In this document: positions 43,703 through 52,087 of the stretch, one piece after another
Layout: every line of letters begins with the position of its first letter
How positions within the stretch are numbered: the first letter of the stretch is position 1
Assembly (NCBI RefSeq): GCF_014282275.1
Contig: NZ_VFIA01000028.1
Location: forward strand, 23,206 to 87,205
Direction: 5' to 3'
Length of the DNA stretch: 64,000 nt
Source: Spirosoma utsteinense
GTDB taxonomy: Bacteria > Bacteroidota > Bacteroidia > Cytophagales > Spirosomataceae
Position numbers and translations under genes: made by a program
The notes under the pieces: model-generated
Told to the model about the DNA's origin: nothing
What the model saw: only the letters and a program-made list of their open reading frames with translations
The model's database searches: none

Positions 43703-44563
43703 TTATTTTCTCACCCGGAACAGGTCGATTAGTTTAGGCACAAAATCTTCCTGCGAATCGAGCGCCAGGTAATTAGCATTCAACTGCCGACAAAGCTGCT
43801 CCAGCCGGGTCTGATTGTGGCGGAAGGTATCGCGTAGCCCGGTCCGAAACGACACCGACGAGGTGTTTACCCAAACTGTCCGGCCACTTTCGGTATCATG
43901 AACGGGAATAATTCCCAGACGAGGCAGATTTACCTCCCGCTGGTCATAGAGATGGATAACGACCAGATCGTGTTTTTTAGCCAGCGCTTTCAGGTTATGC
44001 TCATACTGCTGATCGATAAAGTCGGACAGCAGGATAACCACGCTCCGGCGTTTGAGGCAGTTAAGGGTGAAGAGTATGGCATCGGCAATGTTCGTCCGGC
44101 CCGACTGGGGTTCCAGTTTAAACAGGCTCATGATCAGCTGGTAGCCGGTTTTCAGGCCGTTTGCCGGTTTAATATATTTTTCCTTCTGGTCGGAGAAGCA
44201 GTATAATCCAACGTGGCTGGCTTCCCGGATGGCCGACAGGGCCAGCACCCCGCATATCTCTTTGGTTGCATCCAGCTTATCGCGGTGGCGCGGGCCAACC
44301 TGCTGGGATGCACTCACATCGACTACAAAAAAAACCGTCTGATCTTTCTCTTCCCGAAACACCTTGACAAAGGTACCGTGTCCTTTGGACGATACGTTCC
44401 AGTCGATGGCCCGCACGTCGTCACCATACTGATACGTCCGTAAATCACTAAATTCGAGCCCTGTTCCTTTAAATACCGACCTGAAGCTGCCACGCATCTG
44501 CGAGTTGACCGCTTTACGGATACGAATGTCGAAATTGCGAAGCCGGGCCAAGAACTCGTCCAT
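43703..44563 (-). CDS. DUF58 domain protein
   Basis: 286-residue cytoplasmic protein with the DUF58 signature (FSDLRTYQYGDDVRAIDWNV, then KVFREEKDQTVFFVVDVSAS) and a VWA-like fold downstream (RRSVVILLSDFIDQQYE). First gene of a four-gene minus-strand set (DUF58, BatD-like, VWA, rnhB; gaps of 2-4 bp). The MoxR ATPase that normally leads such operons is not adjacent; the upstream neighbour is divergent. Confidence 0.9.
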   Translation of the reverse strand: MDEFLARLRNFDIRIRKAVNSQMRGSFRSVFKGTGLEFSDLRTYQYGDDVRAIDWNVSSKGHGTFVKVFREEKDQTVFFVVDVSASQQVGPRHRDKLDATKEICGVLALSAIREASHVGLYCFSDQKEKYIKPANGLKTGYQLIMSLFKLEPQSGRTNIADAILFTLNCLKRRSVVILLSDFIDQQYEHNLKALAKKHDLVVIHLYDQREVNLPRLGIIPVHDTESGRTVWVNTSSVSFRTGLRDTFRHNQTRLEQLCRQLNANYLALDSQEDFVPKLIDLFRVRK

Positions 44564-44647
44564 ACCAAACGGGCGTTATATTTTTTTAAGAAGCAACCCC
44601 GAACTTTGACCAGTGGGATCAGCTTACAAAGCTACCATTTTAACCCT

Positions 44648-45061
44648 ATGCACCGGAATCGATTTCTTACCTGCCTCTGCAACCTGCTGCTCATTAGCTG
44701 GCTTTTGGGGGCCTGTGCTGCCCCGGAAGATGCCAGGCCCGACAATCTGATGCCAGAAACCCAGATGGCGAACATCCTGACCGAGATTCACCTGATCGAA
44801 GCGCGGGTCAGCCGGATGGGGCTGGGCTCATCCGATTCGTCGAACATCGTTTACAAACGAATGGAAAACCAGGTCTTCAAGAAAATGAAAGTCGATACCA
44901 GCACCTACACCAAGAGCTACATTTATTACTCCTCACACCCACGCCAGATGGAAACAATCTATAAGCAGATCATCGACAATCTGAAGAAGAAAGTGGATGA
45001 TCAGCAAAAGCAGATACACACCAAAAAGCAGGCACCCACCAAAAAGCCCGCCCGCTCATGA
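44648..45061 (+). CDS. DUF4296 family lipoprotein
   Basis: 137 residues, start ATG 44648 leading a lipoprotein signal with lipobox LLGAC (Cys near 22). The DUF4296 core follows (LMPETQMANILTEIHLIEAR, YKRMENQVFKKMKVDTSTY, YYSSHPRQMETIYKQII), then a Lys/Gln-rich tail. Function unknown; found throughout Bacteroidetes. The stop overlaps the protoporphyrinogen oxidase start as ATGA, so the two are coupled. GAACTTTG at 44601-44608 is a near match to the -7 consensus. Confidence 0.87.
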   Translation: MHRNRFLTCLCNLLLISWLLGACAAPEDARPDNLMPETQMANILTEIHLIEARVSRMGLGSSDSSNIVYKRMENQVFKKMKVDTSTYTKSYIYYSSHPRQMETIYKQIIDNLKKKVDDQQKQIHTKKQAPTKKPARS

Positions 45062-46431
45062 AAATAGGTATTATCGGCGCAGGTATTTCGGGACTTACCC
45101 TGGCGTATGAACTCCAGCAGCGCGGCATCGACTATCACCTGTGGGAGGCTTCTGCCGAGCCGGGTGGTTATATCCATTCCCAGCGCGAGCCAGCGGCCAA
45201 CGGCAGCGGGACCTACCTGCGCGAACAGGGGCCTAACTCCCTTCTTGGTGACGCCGATCTGCTGCTGTGGCTCGACAAGCTGGGGTTAACGCCCAGCCTG
45301 TCGTTTAGCAAACCGGTTAGCAAAGCGCGTTACATCTTTCGCAATGGCCAGTATCGGGAATTGCCGTCCGGACCCTTATCGCTGCTGTTCGGCAATTTTT
45401 TCAGTTGGAAAACCAAGCTGGCGATCCTCCGGGAACGCAGCAACAAAACCACCTCATTCGAGGGGGAAACACTGGCGCAATTTTTCCGACGCCGGTTCTC
45501 CGATGAGATCGTCGATTATGCGCTGGCTCCTTTCGTGGCGGGTATCTATGCCGGTGATCCTGAACAGCTGCTGGTGTCTGAAACATTTCCGATGCTGCTG
45601 AACTACGAACGGGAATACGGCTCGGTGTTGCGGGGGTTCATCAAAAACCAGTCGAAGGCCGGTCGGCGGCAGTCGTTCAGCTTCCGCAATGGTATGCAAA
45701 TGCTGCCGGATGCGCTGGCGGGCCACCTAACCCACCTGTCGATGAATGACCCTGTTAGCCAAATCAGTCGCGCCGACGATGGCAGCTGGCGGGTAAACAG
45801 CCGAACCGGCACACAAACGGTCGATCACCTTATACTGGCCGTTGGCACCGATGCGGCTGCCCGTCTGGTAAGCTCGCCAGACCTGAAGGGTCGCTACAGG
45901 GCTTTCGCCGATGCATTGCGTCAGGTTGATTATCCCGCTATGACAGCCGTTCATTCGGCTTACAAACGGGCCGACGTCACTCATCCACTCAATGGCTTCG
46001 GTGGGTTAAATCCCAGGCGGGAAGGGCGCTTTGCCGCCGGTCATATCTGGAGCAGTTCGACGTTCGACGATCGATGCCCCACCGACGAAGTCCTGTTCAC
46101 GACGTTTGTGGGTGGTGCTCACGATATAAATCAGGAAAAAGCCCACCAGCCCGACGAGGTCATTTTCCGTACCGTGCATCAGGAACTGGCCGATGCGTTT
46201 GGCATCAGTGCTTCGCAGCCTACCTTTCGGGGCATCTATCGGTGGGAACGGGCCATCCCGCAGTACACGGAGCGCATTGTAGCCGTCAAAGAGCAGGTCG
46301 AAGCAGTCAGGGCCGATAACCTGCTGGTGTGTGCCAACTGGTATGGCGGAATATCCTTATCCGATTGTATGGGAAAAGCACGTACCCTGGCCGGGAAGCT
46401 GGCATCAGGGTCGTTAATTAACAATTTTTAA
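45058..46431 (+). CDS. hemG: Oxygen-dependent protoporphyrinogen oxidase (HemY/HemG type)
   Basis: 457-residue FAD enzyme of haem (or coproporphyrin) synthesis. The N-terminal dinucleotide motif is KIGIIGAGISGLTLAYELQQ, followed by WEASAEPGGYIHSQ; the conserved REQGPNSLL, ALAPFVAGIYAGDPEQL and C-terminal NLLVCANWYGGISLSDCMGK blocks identify protoporphyrinogen/coproporphyrinogen oxidase. Full length. Translationally coupled to the DUF4296 lipoprotein gene. The choice between proto- and coproporphyrinogen as substrate is not resolved. Confidence 0.9.
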   Translation: MKIGIIGAGISGLTLAYELQQRGIDYHLWEASAEPGGYIHSQREPAANGSGTYLREQGPNSLLGDADLLLWLDKLGLTPSLSFSKPVSKARYIFRNGQYRELPSGPLSLLFGNFFSWKTKLAILRERSNKTTSFEGETLAQFFRRRFSDEIVDYALAPFVAGIYAGDPEQLLVSETFPMLLNYEREYGSVLRGFIKNQSKAGRRQSFSFRNGMQMLPDALAGHLTHLSMNDPVSQISRADDGSWRVNSRTGTQTVDHLILAVGTDAAARLVSSPDLKGRYRAFADALRQVDYPAMTAVHSAYKRADVTHPLNGFGGLNPRREGRFAAGHIWSSSTFDDRCPTDEVLFTTFVGGAHDINQEKAHQPDEVIFRTVHQELADAFGISASQPTFRGIYRWERAIPQYTERIVAVKEQVEAVRADNLLVCANWYGGISLSDCMGKARTLAGKLASGSLINNF

Positions 46432-46506
46432 TACACCTCTTGCACAAGAAACAGGATATTTTGTGTTCTATTGATATCCCCCTCTTACTAACTTATTCGA
46501 CAGGCT

Positions 46507-47307
46507 GTGAAAGAACGTTTGGTCGTTATTCCAACATATAATGAAATCGAGAACATCGAAGCCATTATCCGTAAGGTGTTTAGCTTGCCGGAGTCATTCG
46601 ACGTGCTCATTGTAGACGATGGCTCACCCGATGGCACGGCTCAGCGTGTCCGCGATCTTCAGGATGAATTTCCGACCAGCGCCCCTACCCGACGCCTTCA
46701 CCTGCTGGAACGCCGGGGAAAATTAGGGCTGGGAACGGCCTATATCGACGGATTCAAATGGGCGCTTTCGCGGGGGTACCAGTACCTCTTCGAGATGGAC
46801 GCCGACTTCTCCCACAATCCCGAAGACCTCATCAAGCTTTATTACGCCTGCTCCACCGAAAAGCCCACCAGAGCCGACGTAGCCGTAGGGTCTCGTTACA
46901 TCAAAGGGGTTAATGTAGTCAACTGGCCGATGGGGCGGGTGCTGATGTCATATTTCGCGGGTGTGTATGTCCGCTTTATCACCGGCATGTCGATTATGGA
47001 TCCTACAGCGGGCTTCGTCTGCTACCGGGCCGACGTGCTGGAAGTCATTCTGCACAACCCGATCAAATTCGTAGGATACGCCTTTCAGATCGAGATGAAG
47101 TTTACGTGCTGGAAATACGGTTTTCGCATTGCCGAAGTACCGATCATTTTCACCGACCGGACAAGGGGCGTCTCTAAAATGTCATCCAAGATTTTCAAGG
47201 AAGCGGTATTTGGCGTGCTCCAGATGAAGATCAGCAGCTTTTTCCGGCACTATATCCCGCGTAAGGAAGCAGCCCAGAAGGCACAGGAGCCAGTAAACGC
47301 TCTATAA
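46507..47307 (+). CDS. Polyprenol monophosphomannose synthase (DPM1-like GT2)
   Basis: 266-residue GT-A family 2 glycosyltransferase beginning at a GTG codon (VKERLVVIPTYNEIENIE). Substrate-site motifs are IVDDGSPDGTA, the DxD-like FEMDADFSHNPEDL and GSRYIKG; the C-terminal EVPIIFTDRTRGVSKMSSK is typical of dolichol-phosphate mannose synthases. It transfers mannose or a similar sugar from the nucleotide to polyprenyl phosphate for envelope glycosylation. It has no C-terminal membrane helices, unlike GtrB-type relatives. Its stop abuts the 47308 hairpin. Confidence 0.9.
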   Translation: MKERLVVIPTYNEIENIEAIIRKVFSLPESFDVLIVDDGSPDGTAQRVRDLQDEFPTSAPTRRLHLLERRGKLGLGTAYIDGFKWALSRGYQYLFEMDADFSHNPEDLIKLYYACSTEKPTRADVAVGSRYIKGVNVVNWPMGRVLMSYFAGVYVRFITGMSIMDPTAGFVCYRADVLEVILHNPIKFVGYAFQIEMKFTCWKYGFRIAEVPIIFTDRTRGVSKMSSKIFKEAVFGVLQMKISSFFRHYIPRKEAAQKAQEPVNAL

Positions 47308-47386
47308 GCTGATACGCCAGTCGGGGTGACCGGTTGATCAGACGATGACGTCACGATCAACTGGCCACCCCGACTGGCGTATTAGC
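47308..47386. repeat. Convergent-gene hairpin (32-bp arms)
   Basis: Arms 47308-47339 and 47355-47386 pair at 29 of 32 positions, and all three differences are transitions. The structure fills the entire space between two convergent stop codons, starting on the base after the GT2 stop and overlapping the DUF167 stop. There is little T run, so it differs from the ordinary terminators in this window. Confidence 0.85.
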
Positions 47387-47642
47387 GCAATGTGTTTAGA
47401 AATGTCTCTATAGCAGCCTCATCGGCGTCGACCTCGATTCGTTTGTGCGCATTGGTAAAACCCGTTACAATCGTTACGCTTGATTTGGCAATACCGAATG
47501 TTGCGGCCAGAAACGCCATCAGATACGCGTTGGCTTTCCCATCCTGAGCCGGTGCGCGAATTTTAACAGTGAGCTTCCCGGCTGCGTCGTAAAACAACAG
47601 ATCGGCCTTGCTACCGGGTTTCACTTTCACGTATAGGGTCAT
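47382..47642 (-). CDS. DUF167 (YggU-like) family protein
   Basis: 86-residue protein with the DUF167 fingerprint: MTLYVKVKPGSKAD, VKIRAPAQDGKANAYLMAFL and SSVTIVTGFTNAHKRIEVD. Function unknown in bacteria despite wide conservation. Its start overlaps the stop of the RmlD-like gene by 4 bp, so it is at the end of a minus-strand operon with that gene and the cyclophilin. Confidence 0.92.
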   Translation of the reverse strand: MTLYVKVKPGSKADLLFYDAAGKLTVKIRAPAQDGKANAYLMAFLAATFGIAKSSVTIVTGFTNAHKRIEVDADEAAIETFLNTLR

Positions 47643-48547
47643 GCAGGCTGCGTGAGCTGACCTGCCAGCACCGCAATCCCTTCCTCGAATGTGTGTGGAT
47701 CGTAGCCCAGCACCGTACGTGCTTTATCGAGGGTAAATCCCGTACGTGGAGGACGGCGGGCCACCTGCGTAAAGGTCGACGCATCAGCCTGGGCAATCAG
47801 CGACTTGTCCAACCCAAAATAATCGGCTGTTTTGATCGCCATGTCGTAAGGCGTCAGCACTTCCTTCCCCGAAATATTAAAGATACCTTCAGCCTCCTGA
47901 TCGGCAATCAGGTAACAGCCCATGGCCAGATCTTCGGCCAGGGTTGGACTGCGCCATTGGTCGGTAACCACCTTGATGTTTTTCCCATCCTCAAGCGACT
48001 TTTTCACCCACAGGATGATATTGCTCCGGCTCATATCGTGGGCAATACCATAGACAAGCACTGTCCGGGCAATGGCCCAGCGTATGTTGGCATTGCTAAC
48101 GACTTTTTCGGCCGCGTACTTGCTCCAGCCGTAGAAGCTGACAGGATTTCCTTCGGCAGTTTCGTCATAGGGGCCCGCGGTACCATCGAAGATAAAGTCG
48201 GTAGAGACATGCAGCAGAAAAGCACCCACAGCGTGGCAGGCCTCGACCAGTGATTCAACAGCCTGAACGTTTTGTGCCCAGCAATCATCTTTCTGTACTT
48301 CACACTTATCCACATCTGTCATGGCAGCCGTGTGGATAACAACATCTGGCCGCGTCTCGCTGATCACGTCCATCACCTGCTGGTGGTTCGTGATGTCCAT
48401 GGGATGGTAGGTGTACCCATCGGCATACGGTAAACGATTGTCGCCCCGCGCCGTGGCAACCAGGTTCACACCAGCCTGTTTGGTCAGCAAACCCACTAAT
48501 TTCTGGCCAAGTAATCCATTAGCTCCGGTTAATAAGATCGTTTTCAT
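47639..48547 (-). CDS. RmlD-like sugar-nucleotide reductase (SDR, dTDP-4-dehydrorhamnose reductase family)
   Basis: 302-residue extended short-chain dehydrogenase. NAD(P)-binding GANGLLGQKLVGLL at the N-terminus, VIHTAAMTDVDKCE, the catalytic Tyr-Lys pair in YGWSKYAAEK (about 145) and SPTLAEDLAMGCYLI. It matches the RmlD subfamily that reduces dTDP-4-keto-rhamnose, but no other rml genes are nearby, so the substrate is open. Overlaps both neighbours by 4 bp (cyclophilin upstream, DUF167 downstream). Confidence 0.87.
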   Translation of the reverse strand: MKTILLTGANGLLGQKLVGLLTKQAGVNLVATARGDNRLPYADGYTYHPMDITNHQQVMDVISETRPDVVIHTAAMTDVDKCEVQKDDCWAQNVQAVESLVEACHAVGAFLLHVSTDFIFDGTAGPYDETAEGNPVSFYGWSKYAAEKVVSNANIRWAIARTVLVYGIAHDMSRSNIILWVKKSLEDGKNIKVVTDQWRSPTLAEDLAMGCYLIADQEAEGIFNISGKEVLTPYDMAIKTADYFGLDKSLIAQADASTFTQVARRPPRTGFTLDKARTVLGYDPHTFEEGIAVLAGQLTQPA

Positions 48548-49269
48548 GCGCGTTGATTTGGAAGGTACCGAAATTTATACTGCTTGGTAATTTTCTTCTT
48601 TTTGACCCATTCGCCGGTCACGGTCATCCGAACATCCTGTTTTGGACGATCCTGCGGGTCGCGCGGCTGTTTGGCAATACTATCCACGATAGCCAGCCCG
48701 TCGATGACTTCGCCAAAAACGGTATAGCTTCCATCGAGGTGCGGACTGCCACCAAGCGTTTTATATACCTGTTTCTGTTCGTTGGTAAAGACCCGGCCAG
48801 CTGTCCGTGTTTGGCTCCGCTCAACTTGCTTCTGTAGTTCATCATCTGGCCAGACGCGCCCCTGTACCACGTAGAACTGGCATCCGCTCGACGCTTTTTC
48901 CGGGTTATTATCACGGGCAGCCGCCAGTACGCCTTTTTTATGAAATAGCTCAGGCAAGATTTCGGCCGGGATCCGGTATCCAATATCCCCATTCCCCAGC
49001 GGTTCGCCCGCAGGGGCTTTACGTGAATTAGGGTCGCCCCCCTGAACCATAAAACCAGGGATAACGCGATGGAACAGAAGGCTATCGTAAAACTTCTTGT
49101 CGACTAATTTGATGAAGTTTTCTTTATGTTTCGGTGTCTGGTCATACAGTACCAGCCGCATTGGGCCATAAGGCGTGTTGACAGTAACCAGATAATCTTT
49201 CTTTTTCCGGTTTTGAGCGATAGCCAGAACCGGCAGCAGCAACAGCAGAAGTAGGACACGTATAGTCAT
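48544..49269 (-). CDS. Periplasmic peptidyl-prolyl cis-trans isomerase (cyclophilin)
   Basis: 241 residues with a signal peptide (MTIRVLLLLLLLPVLAIAQ). The cyclophilin domain contains FHRVIPGFMVQGGDPN, AAARDNNPEKASSGCQFYVV (the Q-F pair of the active site) and the terminal GSYTVFGEVIDGLAIVD. It is a folding catalyst in the periplasm. Compared with minimal bacterial cyclophilins it carries an extra insert (about 135-165, ELQKQVERSQTRTAG). First gene of a three-gene operon. Confidence 0.93.
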   Translation of the reverse strand: MTIRVLLLLLLLPVLAIAQNRKKKDYLVTVNTPYGPMRLVLYDQTPKHKENFIKLVDKKFYDSLLFHRVIPGFMVQGGDPNSRKAPAGEPLGNGDIGYRIPAEILPELFHKKGVLAAARDNNPEKASSGCQFYVVQGRVWPDDELQKQVERSQTRTAGRVFTNEQKQVYKTLGGSPHLDGSYTVFGEVIDGLAIVDSIAKQPRDPQDRPKQDVRMTVTGEWVKKKKITKQYKFRYLPNQRA

Positions 49270-49325
49270 CGGGGGCAGTTAAAGGCGCTGGAGCGAGTCA
49301 AGGTCTATGACCTGAAGCAGGTCGC

Positions 49326-49952
49326 TTAAAGGTTTACTCGATTTTTGAATACATCTTTTAGTCGCTGATCATGGGTAACCACAATCAGGCTGGCTCCGAT
49401 CTGCTCGGATTGCTGACGCAGGAGTGCTACGACCCGGTTGGTATTTTCATCATCGAGACTGGAGGTTGGCTCATCGGCGAGAATGACATCGGGCTGGTTC
49501 ATAACTGCGCGGGCAATACTAACACGCTGCTGCTCCCCCTGGCTGAGCTGGTGCGTTTTTTTAGCCAGCTGTTCCCGAAAGCCCAGTTGTTCGGCCAGTT
49601 CACGCGCCCGTTCCTTGTTCTGCGGTTTATTGGCCAGGTAATTCGCCAGCAACAGATTGTCGAGCACCGACAGGGAACTGACGAAATGGGGTTTCTGGTA
49701 GACCAGACCAACGTGCCGGGCCCGGAAAGCCGCTGTTTGGGCGGGGCTCAGCGTAGTCAGATCGGTTTGATTGACGGTTACGGCGCCAGTTTTGGGCCGA
49801 AGCAAGAGCGCCAATAGATGCAGAAACGTGGTTTTACCGGTTCCGGAGCGGCCCAGAATCAGCAATGCCTCCCGGTCGGCGCAAGTAACGTCGGGAAACG
49901 TGAACTGTTTTTGAGGGCCGTATTCGAACGTGAGTTGATTGGTTACCAGCAT
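49326..49952 (-). CDS. ABC transporter ATP-binding protein (LolD-like)
   Basis: 208-residue ATPase; start ATG 49952 matches the usual family N-terminus (MLVTNQLTFEYG), while an ATG at 49985 adds 11 residues. Walker A ILGRSGTGKTTF, Q-loop VYQKPHFVSSLSVLDNL, signature LSQGEQQRVSIARA, Walker B and D-loop VILADEPTSSLDDEN, and H-loop VVTHDQRL are all intact. It belongs to the MacB/LolD group that energises lipoprotein release or efflux. No permease gene is adjacent, so its partner must be elsewhere. Confidence 0.92.
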   Translation of the reverse strand: MLVTNQLTFEYGPQKQFTFPDVTCADREALLILGRSGTGKTTFLHLLALLLRPKTGAVTVNQTDLTTLSPAQTAAFRARHVGLVYQKPHFVSSLSVLDNLLLANYLANKPQNKERARELAEQLGFREQLAKKTHQLSQGEQQRVSIARAVMNQPDVILADEPTSSLDDENTNRVVALLRQQSEQIGASLIVVTHDQRLKDVFKNRVNL

Positions 49953-50014
49953 CGGCTTGGGTTGACTACCCACAAAAATAGGCAAAAGTTGTAATTTTGC
50001 CCCTTTAACAGTGT

Positions 50015-50176
50015 GTCAGTTGGACAGTCAGTCAGTTGGACAGTCAGTCAGTTGGTGAGTCAGTCAGTTAGTGAGTTGAACAGTCGGTGGGTTGAACAGT
50101 TCGTTCCTGACTGACCAACTGACCAACTGACCGACTCACCAACTGACCGACTCACCAACTGACCAACTGACCAACT
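50015..50176. repeat. Octamer tandem arrays forming a large inverted repeat upstream of purN
   Basis: Left array: five degenerate 16-bp units starting at 50017, 50033, 50049, 50065 and 50081 (first two identical, CAGTTGGACAGTCAGT). Right array: the complementary vocabulary, GACCAACT units with two exact GACCGACTCACCAACT copies (50129-50144, 50145-50160). Example pairing: 50049-50069 with 50125-50145, 20 of 21 plus one wobble. The basic unit is 8 bp (AGTTGGTC and relatives), the same as in the 28.8-kb hairpin. The element ends 25 bp before the purN start and lies in its leader or promoter region. Confidence 0.88.
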
Positions 50177-50201
50177 AATTAACTCTCTAACTGATTGACA
50201 T

Positions 50202-50786
50202 TTGAAACGCATCGCTCTGTTTGCCTCTGGTTCTGGTTCCAACGCCGAGAAAATAGCTACCTACTTTGCTGAAAACGCCGACGTAACGGTATCGATGCTT
50301 CTTACCAACAACCCTAAAGCGGGCGTCATTGATCGGTCCCGACGCGGTTTTAACAGCGGATTACACGTTCCCGTCCTGCTTTTCGACCGAACGACGTTTT
50401 ACGATACCGACCGGATTACGGAGGTTTTGCAACAGCAGCGCATCGACCTCATCGTTCTGGCCGGGTTCATGTGGCTCATGCCTGCCGGTCTTGTTCGGGC
50501 TTTCCCTAACCGGATTGTCAATATCCACCCCGCGCTCCTGCCCAAATTTGGCGGCAAAGGCATGTACGGTCATTTCGTTCACGAAGCTGTTGTCGCTGCC
50601 GGAGAAACCGAATCGGGCATTACCATTCATTTCGTCAACGAACACTACGACGAGGGACAGATCATTTTTCAGGCTTCCTGTCCTGTTCTGCCCACCGACA
50701 CCCCCGACGATGTAGCCCACAGCGTACAGGCGCTGGAACACGCTCATTATCCCCGGATTGTGGCCGACGTACTAGGCCGGTTGTAA
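50202..50786 (+). CDS. purN: Phosphoribosylglycinamide formyltransferase (PurN)
   Basis: 194-residue folate-dependent GAR transformylase of purine synthesis. Starts at TTG: an in-frame TGA at 50196-50198 lies just upstream and no ATG gives the full N-terminus (KRIALFASGSGSNAEKIATYF). Catalytic and substrate motifs: the GSGSNAE loop, VLAGFMWLMPAGLV, RIVNIHPALLPKFGGKGMYG (catalytic Asn and His) and the late Asp in FVNEHYDEGQIIFQ. The rare start codon plus the octamer hairpin immediately upstream suggests low or controlled translation. Confidence 0.94.
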   Translation: MKRIALFASGSGSNAEKIATYFAENADVTVSMLLTNNPKAGVIDRSRRGFNSGLHVPVLLFDRTTFYDTDRITEVLQQQRIDLIVLAGFMWLMPAGLVRAFPNRIVNIHPALLPKFGGKGMYGHFVHEAVVAAGETESGITIHFVNEHYDEGQIIFQASCPVLPTDTPDDVAHSVQALEHAHYPRIVADVLGRL

Positions 50787-50919
50787 GCCAGTTTTTTTTG
50801 ACTCAGGGGTCTGCTTTTTTTGCGTATACTTGTCAGAGCGTAGCGCACGGTTAGTGGTACGGCTAACAGGCCCTTTCGCGCCCTACTCTCCTACGCCTGC
50901 GTTTCCAAACCCAACACAC

Positions 50920-52068
50920 ATGCAGTCTTCTACCGTTTCAACGCCCGAACCGGCGCTTGCCCAGCCCGCACCCGTCCGGCGCCTGCTTTCTCTCGATGCC
51001 TTGCGGGGCTTCGATATGTTCTGGATTATCGGCGGGGAAGAAATTTTCCATGTTCTGGCTAAAACCACTGGCTGGGCCTGGGCCATTTTTATGGCCGACC
51101 AGTTCACGCATGTCGACTGGAATGGCTTTCGGCCCTACGACTGTATTTTCCCGTTGTTTCTGTTTCTGGCTGGTGTGTCGACGCCCTACTCCCTTGGTAG
51201 CCGGCTTGAGCGCGGTGATGACCGGGGCGCTATGGTTCGTAAAATCATTACGCGTGGTCTGGTGCTGGTGTTGCTGGGTATTATTTATAACAATGGCTTG
51301 TTTACGAAATCGCTCGATGAGATGCGGTTTCCCAGCGTACTGGCCCGAATTGGTCTGGCGGGCATGTTTGCCCAGCTTATTTACGTCTATGTTCGTAACG
51401 AGCGGGCGCGTTATGCTGTCTTTGCCGGAATTCTCCTGGGTTACTGGGCGCTGTTGATGCTGGTTCCCGTACCGGGCTTCGGTGCAGGAAACCTGACCAT
51501 GGAAGGTAGTCTGGTTGGTTACATCGACCGATTGGTCATGCCGGGTCGTCTCTACAAAGTCGTTCATGACCCGGAGGGATTACTGTCGACATTACCAGCG
51601 ATAGCAACGGGCCTACTGGGCGTGTTTGCGGGAACGGTGCTGCGCCACAAAAACATCAGTGATGCCCGTAAACTTCGTCAACTAGCCCTGGCGGGCGTTA
51701 CCTGTGTTGCGCTGGGCTGGGTCTGGAATCTGGTTTTGCCCGTCAACAAAAACCTGTGGACGAGTTCGTTCGTGCTGGTGGCAGGTGGCTGGAGCCTAAT
51801 CGCGCTGTCGCTGTTCTACTGGATCATCGACATGATGAACTGGCGCTGGTGGACCTTCTTCTTCGTTGTCATCGGCATGAACTCCATCCTGATCTATCTG
51901 GCAGGTGAAGTCATCAACTTCGAATATGCGTCGCACTACCTGTTTGGCGGGCTGCTCCATATCTTTAGCAAACCCGTTCAGGCAATAGGGGCCGTGTTGG
52001 GCTTCCTGGCGGTGAAATGGTTATTCCTGTACTTTCTTTACAAGAAAAAGGTATTCATGCGGGTTTGA
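50920..52068 (+). CDS. HGSNAT-like (DUF5009/DUF1624) multi-pass membrane protein
   Basis: 382 residues from ATG 50920, preceded in frame by an unlikely 30-residue extension. The N-terminal RRLLSLDALRGFDMFWIIGG is the signature of heparan-alpha-glucosaminide N-acetyltransferase-like and related acyltransferase membrane proteins, followed by about ten hydrophobic helices (e.g. IITRGLVLVLLGIIYNNGLF, FFFVVIGMNSILIYLAGEVI) and a Lys-rich cytoplasmic end. Bacteroidetes members occur near glycan loci; a transmembrane acyl transfer role is inferred from the family. Convergent with the esterase gene 19 bp downstream. Confidence 0.88.
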   Translation: MQSSTVSTPEPALAQPAPVRRLLSLDALRGFDMFWIIGGEEIFHVLAKTTGWAWAIFMADQFTHVDWNGFRPYDCIFPLFLFLAGVSTPYSLGSRLERGDDRGAMVRKIITRGLVLVLLGIIYNNGLFTKSLDEMRFPSVLARIGLAGMFAQLIYVYVRNERARYAVFAGILLGYWALLMLVPVPGFGAGNLTMEGSLVGYIDRLVMPGRLYKVVHDPEGLLSTLPAIATGLLGVFAGTVLRHKNISDARKLRQLALAGVTCVALGWVWNLVLPVNKNLWTSSFVLVAGGWSLIALSLFYWIIDMMNWRWWTFFFVVIGMNSILIYLAGEVINFEYASHYLFGGLLHIFSKPVQAIGAVLGFLAVKWLFLYFLYKKKVFMRV

Positions 52069-52087
52069 CCAAGAGGGGACGGGAGCG

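Noticed and set aside
50015..50176. CRISPR array
   Set aside because: Unit length is 8 or 16 bp with no spacers of constant length, and arms are mutually complementary; no cas genes nearby.
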